Shown here piece by piece: positions 55,161-64,000 of a stretch of 64,000 bases of DNA (positions within the stretch are counted from its first letter, which is position 1; each line of letters opens with the position of its first letter). Below the pieces are notes generated by a model. That model was not told the origin of the DNA and made no database searches. It saw nothing but the letters and a program-made list of their open reading frames with translations. The stretch lies in assembly GCA_011037195.1 (NCBI GenBank), contig JAAEAF010000118.1:1-64000 (forward strand), read 5' to 3'. The translations under genes and the position numbers were made by a program. Origin of the DNA: Triatoma infestans (lineage: Eukaryota > Arthropoda > Insecta > Hemiptera > Reduviidae).

Positions 55161-56599
55161 AAGGTGTGAAGGTGCAGTGTTTTAGTTTCAAAAAAAAAAA
55201 AAATAGTTTATTACAAAGATAAGATTGTTAAGTGAAATAAAAGTCTATTAAAAAATAAAATACAAAAATAAAATAAAATAAAAATTTAGTTGTCAAAACT
55301 TGGAAGATTATGGTTATGGTTGTGAATAATGGTACTATGGGACGATATAATTACACAACTCTGTATCCTCCTTTGGGAGAGGCTTTTGTTCTAAATGAAT
55401 GTCAATAAAGCTATAATTATTATTATTATAGACCAGTGTTTTGGACGGTCTCATCAAACGTAGACATGATAAAAGAAGACAAGGGGATAATATCCTGCCC
55501 TCAAACCTCCGGGGTCCTTTCTACCTTACTGGAGGCAGTTCCGTTAACTTACAGTACCTTTCAACCTGTCCTAAGTCACCCTACTATGTTAGGTCCTAAC
55601 TTTATATCTCCTTCCCCTTACCAAATGCCGTTCGCCGATCTTAAATTTGACGGTTCGTCGACATGCAGTGCGGAAGATTTTCTAATTACCCTTGAGGAAC
55701 GTCGTACAATATTTAAAATTCCGGATGTTACGCTCATTTCATCGCTTCCTCTAATGTTCACTGGTAAACCTTTATTATGGTACTGCCTGAACAAATCTGA
55801 TTGGACAAATTGGGAAGAATTTGAACGAAATTTCTACAATACATTTTTCCCTTTCGATTATCAAGATCGACTGAAAAGAGAAATAGATCGTCGAACCCAG
55901 GGTGATCAAGAAGAATTTTTACATTTATCATAAATCTTCGTTCACTGATGAATCGTTTGACAAAACCACTTTCTTTAGCATAACAATTAGAAAAGGTTTA
56001 TGAAAATTTATTGCCTAAATTCAATTTCACATTCGTTTTGCAGAAGTCCCTTCCATTGGCGATCTCGTTCACAAAGGGCAGGAGTTCGAACAACTTGAGG
56101 AAAGGTCTTTATCCCGAGACCTCATACAAAGGACTTGGGTCCCCCTAGAAGGCTTTAAATAAAACGAAATTGAAAAACACTCCTCCTCCGTATTTTCTGT
56201 AGAGGCAAAACTATCCAGTACATTGAAGTCCCCTAGAAATAATTCGTCGCCTAAGACAGACAAGAAGAATCTTTCCAAATAATCGTTACCTCCATCCAAC
56301 CGTTGTTGGAATTGTCATGCTCTAGGACATAAATACCCCTCGCAAGAAGCCAAGAAAGACTTTATTTTGTTACTGTTGTTGGAAACAAAATGTTACTTTA
56401 AGACTTAATCGAATTGTTCACATCCGGGAAACGGATCGTGAGTCAAGGTTCTAGAGTCGACCATGACTCACGAAATACAGACTGTACCTCAACAGTTTTT
56501 ACTAAGAATCGTGGAGCTGGTTCTTCTTTTGAATCACCAACTGAAATAGTATCTGATCATGCTTCTGGGCCTGTCCATTCTGATTCTCGATTTTTCTTA

Positions 56600-57075
56600 G
56601 AATGTAAATCATTAAACTTAACTTTTCTGGCTTTAGTGGATACTGGTGCAGCCTAATCGTATCTCAACGCGGCTGCTGCGTATCGTTTTGAATAATTAGG
56701 TGCACTTATCTCAGCAGTGCGGCCTTACCCAGTTAGTATGGCAATTGGATTAGGGAAACCGTTACCTCTACCACTACCTTATCGGTAACCCTCAAGGGAA
56801 GAATTGTTAATTTGCGCTTTGGAATATTACCTTCACTTCCGATATCTTGTATCTTGGGTCTCGATTCACTGGCAGCCATAGACATAGTACATGATGTGGC
56901 TGGCCTGCGACGGTACTTCAAAGATATGCCTAACATTACCTATGCCTTCCAAACAGCTAAGTTTGACATGACCGAGAATGATCTAGCGAAGCTTTGCCGG
57001 CTCACCTCGGCAAAGGAAGCTCACCTCGATTGTCTGTTAGAAACGGAATTAAGAGCAAAACAAAATAAATAGACA
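56600..57075 (+). pseudogene. Gypsy aspartic protease region
   Basis: LNLTFLALVDTGAA (56616-56655) holds the DTGA active site. After a stop and shift, RFGILPSLPISCILGLDSLA matches the second conserved 'ILG.D' block of retroviral-type proteases. The segment then leads into the pol linker (AKLCRLTSAKEAHLD). Confidence 0.75.
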
Positions 57076-57106
57076 GGAATGACTACGTTAATCGAACATG
57101 TCATAA

Positions 57107-57790
57107 ATGTCGCCGACCACCTCCAATCAAGCAAAGAGCGAATCAGGTCCACCGAAAATTCAAGAAATTATCAATTCAGAAATAGTCCGTATGCTTGAAA
57201 ATGATGTCATAGAACCTTCAAATAGTCCATCGTCTAGTCGGATTGTAATGGTAAAGAAGCCCAATGAGAACTATCGATTTTGTGTGGACTACCGCCGTGT
57301 GAACAAAATAACAAAAAAAGATAACTATCCCCTTCCTCTGATAAATTCAATCCTTGACCAACTTAAATCCTGCCAATATCTAAGTAAGTTAGACCTGACA
57401 CATGCCTACCACCAAATACTTTTCTCTGTACCTAGTCGGGAAATAACTGTCTTTATTGCCTTAGGTAAGGGTTTAGACCAATTTAAAAAGATGCCGTAAG
57501 GTCTCTGCGGAGCTTCAGCAACATTTCAAAGATTGTTAGATTTCCTTATTGGTCCCGACTTTTCTCCCCATGTATTTGCCTACCTAGATGACATCATCGC
57601 CTCTAAGGATTTCCCGACTCATCTACAATACCTTCGGGAGGTCATTAGACGACTTCTGGACGCTGGTCTACAATTGAATCTTGAACAGTGCGAATTTGGG
57701 TGCTATGAAATGGAATTTTTAGGTTTCCTTTTAAATGACAAAGGTTACAAGTCAATCCGGTCAAAGTAGAACCCATAAAGAAGTATCCTT
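57107..57790 (+). pseudogene. Gypsy reverse transcriptase
   Basis: IIN-S-EIVRMLENDVIEPSNSP, YRFCVDYRRVNKITKKDNYPL, YLSKLDLTHAYHQI (motif A), LIGPDFSPHVFAYLDDIIAS (YLDD active site, 57582-57593) and LDAGLQLNLEQCEFG. In-frame stop after KKMP (57497-57499) and a shift near 57760. Typical of Ty3/Gypsy RT. Confidence 0.85.
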
Positions 57791-57995
57791 CACCCAAAAA
57801 CTTATTTGAGCTTCGTCGATTCATTGGAATGGTGTCATGGTACAGACGATTCATTTCTAATTTCTCTGATAAAATCAGCCCATCACCAAACTGATTCGGA
57901 AAGATCAGAAGTGGGATTGGGATTCGGACCATGAAGAAGCATTTAACCGTCCGAGGAAATTCTTACTCATGCTCCCATCATGACCAGATTTTGAC

Positions 57996-58514
57996 TTGCC
58001 TTTTACGCTACAAACCGACGCCAGCCAAGTAGGTATTGGTGCAGTGTTGAGTCAGGTGCAATCTGGACAAGAGCGGGTGATTGCTTACGCCAGTAGAAGT
58101 CTCACTGCGTGTGAACGCAAATATTCAGTGACGGAGAAAGAATGTTTGGCGGTTGCATGGGCCATCAAGAAATTTCGGCCTTATCTGGAAGGCTATGAAA
58201 TCACGTTCGTCACTGATCATAACTGTTTACGATATCTACATAACCTAAAAGACCCAACCGGTCGATTAGCCAGATGGGCGTTAGAACTTCAAGGATATAA
58301 CTTTGAAGTTTTGTATCATAAGGGAGCATATCATCATGTCCCTGATGCTTTATCTAGAATACCTACTATTCAATGTGCTTCCATAACGGAAAGTAAAGAT
58401 CCCCGTGATATATGGTATGTCACTAAATTTGAACAAGTCAGGAAATGCCCATCTCTCTATCCTGACTGGAAAATTGATCAAGGAAAATGTATTTCTATAT
58501 TCCTGACGAGTTAA
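57996..58514 (+). pseudogene. Gypsy RNase H
   Basis: LPFTLQTDASQVGIGAVLSQ, ASRSLTACERKYSVTEKECL, EITFVTDHNCLRYL and HHVPDALSRIP. Catalytic D, E, D positions (TDAS, TEKE, TDHN) are present. Continuous with RT apart from a frame break near 57960. Confidence 0.85.
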
Positions 58515-59249
58515 AACGGTCCATATGGGATAGGGTGGACGCCTGGAAGCAAGTAGTACCTCCCTCTGAACACCAGAAAATTATCTCTGCTTCTCACGAT
58601 AGGCCGGAGTCTGCACATTTAGGTATTGACAAAACTGTAGCCCGAATAAAGAATCGTTGACTCTCGACTATACCAAGACGTGGCAGAATATGTGAAAACC
58701 TTCAAATGTGTCAAATTCATGAACCGGAGCAGCGTGCTCCAGTAGGATTTATGAACTTTCAACCACCACCTCGTCCTTGACAAAGAGTTTGCTCCGACAT
58801 TATTGGTCCTCTGCCTCGTTCAAGCCTAAACAATTCCTACATCCTTGTCTTCCAAGATACCTTCTCCAAGTGGACTGAATTGATGCCCATAAGTTCCGCT
58901 AAGGCCGCTACTGTTATAAAGTTTTTCAAAAAACTGTAATTTTTTCGCTGGGGATCTCCACTAATTCTACATACAGACAATGGAACTCCTTATATCCATC
59001 GCCTTATGTTAGATTTATCCAAAGCTTACGGTATTGCCTATTCCCGCACTCCACCTTATTGGCCACAAGCTAACCCGGTGGAGAGAGTCAACAGGATAAT
59101 AAATACGATGATTTCTGCTTATGTAGGTTCCAATCATAAATCTTGGGACACTTATTTATCTGAGTTTATGTTTGCCTTAAATACAAGTGTGCATTCTTCA
59201 ATCGGTTGTACTCCCGATTAACTGAACTTTGGGAGAGAGCTTATGCAAC
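58515..59249 (+). pseudogene. Gypsy integrase (truncated)
   Basis: The H-H-C-C region is partly visible (HQKIISASHDRPESAHLG). Core: VCSDIIGPLP (first Asp), LILHTDNGTPYIHR (second Asp, 58969-59010) and NPVERVNRIIN (Glu). Stops at 58660, 58780 and 58938. The protein runs into R1 sequence at 59250, deleting the C-terminal domain. Confidence 0.82.
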
Positions 59250-60051
59250 CGGAAATTAGTGACTTTGTAAGAACGTAAGGGTTAGCGCAGGAGACACAAT
59301 ACGGTTTTAAGCCAGGAAAGTGTACAGAGGATGCGATTCATGCTTTAATTGGTTCCTTAAATCTTGATTTTAAAAATGTAGCGGGAATTTTCGTGGATAT
59401 AACTGGCGCGTTCGACAACCTCTGGTGGCAAAGTTTGTTTGATCGTTTTAGATTAATGTCTTGCCCACATAATTTATTTAAACTTGTAACCAAGTAAGCG
59501 CATAAGGCGCTAGATGGCCTAGAATTAAGAAGTGGGGCAAAGGCGAGTTACAGTCTGACCTTCACTTCTCTCCAGTAGGGGAGATTACGAGAAAGTGCGA
59601 GTGAGTAGTAGCAACTGTCTCATGAGCTCTCTAAAAACGTTTGCCAGTGAAGTTGTGGTACCGAATTTTCCCGTTATCCGTCGTACAAGGTCTTTCCGGA
59701 CATTGCAATAACTTTCTATGATTTTCGTATTGTGTACATATCTTCGTGTTTAGTATCTGTATATATTTCGTCTGATAACATTTTTGTAAAGGTATACCTT
59801 ATTTATTATTTCTTTTATCTTTTGCTTGGAAAATATATGTATTCTTGATTTTCCATGTACATTTTTCATTTCCATTTATACTGCCTGAATGAGAAGATCT
59901 TGTCTCTACCTGTAAATAGTTTCGTTTATTTCTATCTTTATTTCTTGTGGTCTTTATTAATTTTTATTAAATCATTGGCTGAAAAGCCTGGCGCCCAACT
60001 ACCTGAAGATCTGAAACCCAATTAATTTTCTAAATAACTGGAAAATGGTTA
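59250..60051 (+). repeat. 802-bp direct repeat, right copy (R1 fragment plus LTR)
   Basis: Ungapped match to 49582-50383 with two substitutions. The junction with the Gypsy integrase is at 59249/59250, with CGGAA shared at most between the two sides. Confidence 0.9.
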
Positions 60052-60053
60052 TA
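59485..60053 (+). repeat. Right LTR copy, flanked by AACT on both sides
   Basis: Begins TGTAACCA, ends TGGTTATA. Left flank AACT (59481-59484), right flank AACT (60054-60057), both in R1 sequence. On its own it looks like a textbook solo LTR inside the R1 element, not like the 3' LTR of the adjacent Gypsy internal region. Confidence 0.85.
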
Positions 60054-61320
60054 AACTCGTTAAGTCATTTTTGGAGAATAGAACAGTAGTGGTTAGATCA
60101 AATTTTAGGAAGGTCACTAAGACTTTACTCGTGGATGTCCGCAGGGCTCTATTTCTGGTCCTGTTTTCTGGAACATTGTTTTGGATGATCTACTCGCTAT
60201 TAATATTCCTGGAGTCAGCAGTAAAATTGTGTACGCTGATGACATGGTATTGGTAATTAGCGGTCACAGCCGGGCGCAATTGGAGACAAGTGCCTCTACT
60301 CCATGGCAAGATTGACAACATGCTACACCGCAAATCAATTGAATATTTCTCCTGAAAAGGCAATTGCGATGTTGTTTAAGGATAGGCTTGCTTTAACCGG
60401 CAGCCGGTTGTTTACTTTGGCGGTCGGAGACTGAGTAGGGTTCAGCAGGTTAAATACTTAGGAGTTATTTTAGACTGCAAGTTGAGTTTTATTCCCCATA
60501 TTAAAGGAATAAGAATGAAGTCCAAAACGCTTACAGGGCAACTAGACATGTTACTTGTAAGGACTGGTGTCTTAAGAAGAGGACTGTCAAAATAATGTAT
60601 AGAGGCATATTACTCGCGCAGGTGCTGCATTGCTGTTCCCTATGGGCACAAAGTAGTGGTTCGGTTTTTCAGAGACATGTCTCTTCGACTCAAAGGTCTA
60701 TTTTGTTACTTATGGGTAGTTTTAGTCGTATAGTGTCGGCCGAAGCTTTGCAGGTTCTAACAGGTTGTCTTCCTCTGGACTTAGAGATTATTGATTCGGC
60801 CATAAAATATCTCTTGAGAAAAGGGGAAACGGTGAGCCTGGATTGGCATTACTGTGGAACCTTTCCCAGATATCGACACTAGCAGTGATTATATGATTTG
60901 GCTGAGAAATAGTAGGATAACAAAAACAAAAATTAAACAGGATTTTTTGGACATATGGGAAACCCGTTGGGCGAATTCTGCGAAGGGAAGGACAACTTAT
61001 AGGTATCTTCCGGACGCGATGACTGGCAATAGAATAGTCCCGACAGATTTTTCATATGCGGTCCCCATACTTGTAACCGGGCATGGGCAGATAAATGACA
61101 AGTGGTTTAGAATGGGGCTGGTGGAAGATGGTCGATGTCGCTGTGGCGAAGAGGAGAGCGCTGAACACATAGTTCTGGCCTGTGAGCCTAATGAAGATCT
61201 TCGCACAAAATTGTGGCGAGGAATTGGATTTCATGTGAACCTTAGCAATGACACTCTGCCCTTGCTCCTGGAAAATTAGACGGCATACAATGCCTTCAAA
61301 AGGTTTGCGGAATCTGTTCT
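60054..61320 (+). pseudogene. R1-like ORF2, right half (RT palm to C-terminal zinc end)
   Basis: Continues the left half: KSFLENRTVVV, the shifted GCPQGSISGPVFWN (motif B) at about 60135-60180, KIVYADDMVLVIS (active site YADD, 60232-60243), and later broken frames with VKYLGVILD-like sequence near 60450. 60595-60882 carries YRGILLAQVLHCCSLWAQ and LLMGSFSRIVSAEALQVLTG. 60854-61279 has the C-terminal CRCGEEESAEHIVLACE zinc end. At least four frame breaks. The stop near 61279 plus the following in-frame AYNAFKRFAESVLAAY suggests the true end was about 61330. Confidence 0.8.
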
Positions 61321-61711
61321 TGCGGCGTATGTCTTGGGGTCTTTCCCTTGGGTAGGCGGAGTGAATGTTTTGTGTGATAGTAGTTTATTGCTTGTCTGAC
61401 CTCTGTATGCGTTAGATCGAGTAGCTGTAGAATTTTAGATGACCTCTCAGAAATATCGAGTACTGAGAGGTCCTTTAGGCTAGTCTTGTATGGATATGCA
61501 AGGTATGACTGTATTTATTGACTGTGTGAGGTTTGTATGTGTGCTTTTATGTGCACTTTTGAGTGCCCGTCCCTCGTTTATTTATTGATTTATGGATCAA
61601 GAAACAGTTTTGTTTATAGTAAAGTCGATTGCGATGGATGAATAGTTTGTGGGCTGGGATGAGCGCGAGCTCAGGTGCGCCCTGTAGTGTATTTTTTATT
61701 AAAAAAAAAAT

Positions 61712-62208
61712 AATAACAACAAAGCATATGTATTTTTACTTTCTCTCACTGCCATTATTGCGCACTAGTGTCAAATTTACGAAATTGAGTTTTTTACAGT
61801 TTCTTTTTTTTTTAAATATAGATCTTTTAAAGCCCTCTAAGTACCACAAAAATGCTTTTTGCGAATGTTCTGTATTGTGTGAGTGTGTATGTTTGCTGTA
61901 TTGATAGGATTTTTTGTTTTACTAATTAATTGTGAAAAGTGAAGAATGAAGGTACTCCGCTATAGAAACAGTTCCAGTCCAGAGATGTTTGTTATTTCAT
62001 GTTGATCACACTAAACATTCAGTGAAAATGTCAGTTTGAAAAAATTTGTCAATTAGGATTTTGAATATTAAATATAAATTGGATGAATATTGCGTACAGA
62101 TTTTGTCTGATGCGAGTTATGCTCAGCTTATTTTGATGTATTTTATGTTATTGTTAGAATATATTTCAAAAGAAATTGTAACAATTATAGAACTCTTATT
62201 TGTTTATT
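61712..62208. other. No gene recognised
   Basis: AT-rich between the R1 poly(A) tail and the foldback element. The short plus-strand frames have no recognisable features. Confidence 0.4.
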
Positions 62209-62390
62209 GGCCGTTGAGATTAATATTTAAAATTTTTTGTTGGCTAATCGGCCTGATGGGATAAAAGGAATACAAAGAGGATTTTTTTTTCTAATTAATT
62301 AATAAAATTAAAACGAAAAATCTTTTTATTCTATTTACCCAACCGGGCTGATCAGCCAACAAAAAATTTTAAATATTAATCTCAACGGCC
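62209..62390. mobile_element. Foldback MITE-like element
   Basis: Near-perfect inverted arms of about 45 bases (62209-62254 and 62345-62390), sharing GGCCGTTGAGATTAATATTT and AAATTTTTTGTTGGCT. The loop is about 90 bases and AT-rich. No transposase inside. A target duplication cannot be set with confidence. It lies 58 bases upstream of the copy-2 exon G splice site. Confidence 0.75.
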
Positions 62391-62448
62391 TATAAGTTAC
62401 TATTATAGTTGCTGTTATTTGTAATATTAAGAAGACATTTTGAGACAG

Positions 62449-62631
62449 GAGTTGCTTGGAGATGACGGCGTGCTAATAATGCCTGCATTCAGCGAGGTCG
62501 CGCCACTGCATTTCTAAATGTACTACAAAATGCCAAACTTAATATATTTGGCTTTATCAAGTCTATTGGGAACTCCGTCAACAGTATGTCCAGTGGGTTT
62601 GAACGAATCCGGGATACCATTTGGTGTACAG
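62449..62631 (+). pseudogene. FAAH2-like copy 2 (or third paralogue), exon G with in-frame stop
   Basis: Exactly 183 bases like its copy-1 counterpart, with acceptor GAGACAG/GAG and donor CAG/GTATGT. Encodes ELLGDDGVLIMPAFSE through LLGTPSTVCPVGL to GIPFGVQ, 34 of 61 residues matching copy 1. TAA at 62518-62520 replaces the AGA of copy 1. Otherwise open and with conserved sites, which suggests recent inactivation or a sequencing/assembly change. Confidence 0.85.
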
Positions 62632-62994
62632 GTATGTTACTAAATAAATAATAAATATTTAATTGACTAATTTGTTCTAATCGCCTAATAATTGTATTTA
62701 GATTTGTTTGCTAGTAATTGAAAATAATTCAAATGTGTTGTTGAATTTTGTACATTGTTATGTTAACCTTGTACCATTTCCGCTGACACATCTCTTTTAC
62801 CAAACCAATAGTTATATCGTTTAAAATCTCATATTACTGTGTTTATCTAAAACCTTTAGTACGAACAAAATAAAGTGAACATACATATTTGTTGAAATCG
62901 TTTTTTTGTGATTTTGTACATTGTCTTCGGAAATTTCTGCACTTTGTTGTCAATAATTGAACACTATGGGACTGAAAAGGTAGTGTACGAAAAA
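62632..62994. other. No gene recognised
   Basis: Intron-like AT-rich sequence after the copy-2 exon. Nothing identified. Confidence 0.4.
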
Positions 62995-63700
62995 TTATGT
63001 GCCGCTCGATGTTAAAAATGCTAACCGAGGCACACAAACAGAAAGGCGTGCCTGCAGCTCAAACGTTCTATCGATGATATGAAAATGAAGATGATTTGTT
63101 TTGGTCACATCGTCACTGGAGATGAGACATAGATAGACACAGATACACAGACATTTATTTAACCTAGATTTCCTAGACAACCAAACAACTATAGTTACAA
63201 TGGCAGCATTCATCTTGTCTGAAAGCAAAGACATTTCTTTCCCCTTCTGCAAGAAAACTCAGGATTTTTTGGGACAAAAGGATGTCTTATGTGTTGATTT
63301 TCTTGAAAGTAGGACCATTAATGCCGATGCGTGTTTGTGATGCTCTGAGACAACTTGGACGTGCTATCCGGAACGAGTTTCTGACTACTCGACTCGTGCT
63401 TGCAAGATAATGCTTGAATGTTGCAGTGTTGCGATAATTTCTCTAAAAAATGTTTGTCCAATTCATCTTACAGTCCCGGTCTGGCGCTTAGTAGTCATTA
63501 TTAATTCTTTCTGCATTAAAAAAAAGTCTTGCTTCCTAGCGGCTTGGATTTAATGGAGTTAACATCAAGAATGGTTCAGGACATTAGCAGACAGACTTCT
63601 TTGAAACTGCGGACAGGAACCTGGTGACACGCTGCAGAAAGTGTACAGTTTATGGTGACCATGTGGAAAAATTGGATGTCTCTAAATATTTACCATAATT
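62995..63700 (+). mobile_element. Mariner-family transposase relic
   Basis: Plus-strand pieces in mixed frames: MLKMLTEAHKQKGVPAAQTF (63013-63070), then HIVTGDET (about 63105-63128; the catalytic-Asp block of mariner transposases), then FLKVGPLMPMRVCDALRQLG (about 63300-63360), and a C-terminal piece RNLVTRCRKCTVYGDHVEKL (about 63617-63670). The order fits a mariner transposase with several deletions. The 5' third and inverted terminal repeats are not visible. Clearly inactive. Confidence 0.65.
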
Positions 63701-64000
63701 AAACAGTCTATTTACGACTTAGATAAACAGTCTAGATCTATCAGATATATTTTGCCAAGACTTAATTTACAGTATATATGTCTTTTATCAAATTGCAAAG
63801 ACGTTATATGTTGTGCTGTGAGAGATCGATGGCTGAAGTTGCTTATTTAGAGCGTATGCAAAGATAGTATACTTCCTTCCCATCAAACGCCTTGTGGGAA
63901 TGTCCCCGGTAATGTTAAGGGAAGCAGAAAAAAGGAAAATATCGAAAAATAAAGGAAAATTTTTAAATGTCGTGAATAATTTGCAGAAATTAGTAGAAAA
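63701..64000. other. No gene recognised to the window end
   Basis: A short frame near 63830-63930 has AEVAYLERMQR followed by stops; similar peptides occur at the ends of LINE ORFs, but the match is too short to call. The copy-2 terminal exon is not seen before the end. Confidence 0.35.

Larger units (their letters stand above)
51692..55427 (+). mobile_element. RTE-clade LINE inserted in the Gypsy gag
   Basis: Flanked by ATAGACCAGT on both sides (51682-51691 and 55428-55437), a 10-bp target-site duplication. The 3' end is an ATT repeat (55410-55427). The first base after the duplication is an ATG that opens ORF1; either the element has no 5' UTR or it is 5'-truncated there. Contains ORF1-like, endonuclease, RT and C-terminal segments in broken frames. 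Removing it restores the Gypsy gag. Confidence 0.85.
51574..55933 (+). pseudogene. Gypsy Gag, split by the RTE insertion
   Basis: The N-terminal part starts MDIYDLNKVEKLEILQRYSL (51574) and has a stop in the ENV-EEFLF region. After the RTE element, the frame resumes with TSVLDGLIKRRHDKRRQGDN near 55436-55500. The 55436-55933 segment has the Gag core: FADLKFDGSSTCSAEDFLI, then LFTGKPLLWY-like LMFTGKPLLWYCL, WEEFERNFYNTFF and RRTQGDQEEFLHL. Two to three stops. A poorly preserved zinc-knuckle region may lie near 56310-56410 (NCHALGHKYP-like). Confidence 0.7.
50386..59249 (+). mobile_element. Ty3/Gypsy LTR element internal region, interrupted and 3'-truncated
   Basis: Gag from 51574, interrupted at 51691 by an RTE LINE and resuming at 55438; protease, RT, RNase H and integrase follow in order to about 59249. 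The integrase ends abruptly at NFGRELMQP where R1-derived sequence starts, so the integrase C-terminus, 3' end and a proper 3' LTR junction are missing. Several stops and frame breaks. The region 50386-51573 is a long AT-rich 5' leader with no coding I recognise. Confidence 0.82.
48500..61711 (+). mobile_element. R1-like LINE split by a nested LTR element
   Basis: Outer element of a three-level nest. 5' part 48500-49816; 3' part 60054-61711 with poly(A) at about 61701-61711. The two halves join codon-for-codon: LFKL at the left edge continues as VKSFLENRT at the right edge once the LTR element and one copy of the AACT duplication are removed. A second partial copy of the left half (59250-59484) sits just before the right LTR. 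The 3' UTR has no features I can name. R1-like by the ORF2 arrangement (AP-EN, RT and C-terminal CCHC), but insertion into rDNA is not indicated here. Confidence 0.8.
39513..62631 (+). pseudogene. FAAH2-like copy 2, duplicated pseudogene (four exons found)
   Basis: Exons match copy 1 in order: 39513-39729, 39818-39925, 40112-40268 and 62449-62631. Introns exist, so it is a DNA-level duplicate and not a retrocopy. Lesions: the first exon lacks one base at its acceptor (AAG/A versus CAG/GA), the second is 4 bases short at its 3' end, the third is 1 base short at its 5' end, and the last has an in-frame TAA (62518-62520). Counterparts of copy-1 exons D, E and F were not found in the 22 kb between. 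The final exon would fall after 62631, but the rest of the window shows no match. The 62449 exon could alternatively belong to a third, separate paralogue. Confidence 0.75.

Noticed and set aside
59250..60051. Ordinary 802-bp LTR pair with 49582-50383
   Set aside because: The first 235 bases are R1 reverse transcriptase coding sequence; the true LTR is the inner 569 bases bounded by TG...A ends and AACT duplications.

Overview
This is a eukaryotic window, almost certainly from an insect. It is AT-rich, has GT-AG introns, and is filled with arthropod-type transposable elements. The only host gene I recognise is a fatty-acid amide hydrolase 2-like (FAAH2-like) amidase-signature enzyme, on the + strand and present twice. 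Copy 1 has eight consecutive 3' exons between 1887 and 20487. All have good splice sites and matching phases, and the gene ends in a stop codon and a poly(A) signal. Its 5' exons, including the one for the catalytic lysine, lie upstream of the window or are not recognisable. Copy 2 (39513-62631) keeps only the counterparts of the first three exons and of the second-to-last exon. It carries exon-edge indels and an in-frame stop, so it looks like a duplicated pseudogene, or two paralogue fragments pushed apart by about 22 kb of transposons.

Layout: 1-20590 is copy 1. Its introns hold Penelope-type terminal-repeat pieces with hammerhead-like ribozymes, a Helitron helicase tail (about 11640-12910), an antisense I-clade LINE (13247-18765) and an RTE scrap (19140-19460). 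20600-28060 is non-coding except for a large inverted repeat of Penelope-type sequence (22827-23330 against 26447-26935, with a third copy at 26936-27075), a second foldback (27178-27445) and a Gypsy RT remnant. 28319-31347 is a decayed Polinton/Maverick with integrase, adenain-like protease, a probable capsid protein and a small late ORF. 32396-35070 holds LINE 3' ends, a tRNA-derived repeat pair and tandem repeats. 35950-38140 is a decayed I-clade LINE. 39513-40268 is the start of copy 2. 41640-44484 is a Helitron with a HUH-Rep C-terminus and a PIF1 helicase. 44840-47310 is a nearly intact Penelope-like element with RT, GIY-YIG endonuclease and a 3' hammerhead-like motif. 48500-61711 is a three-level nest: an R1-like LINE interrupted by a Ty3/Gypsy LTR element, itself interrupted by an RTE LINE. 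62209-62390 is a foldback MITE, 62449-62631 is the isolated copy-2 exon, and 62995-63700 is a mariner relic.

The most interesting signals are the several hammerhead-type motifs in Penelope-like terminal repeats, one of which has all three stems and a GUC cleavage triplet. Next is the base-precise nested insertion with intact target-site duplications, together with an 802-bp near-identical repeat that gives the Gypsy element an impossible right end. The FAAH2 copies also diverge very unevenly along their length. I did not find a defence island or a new enzymatic pathway.
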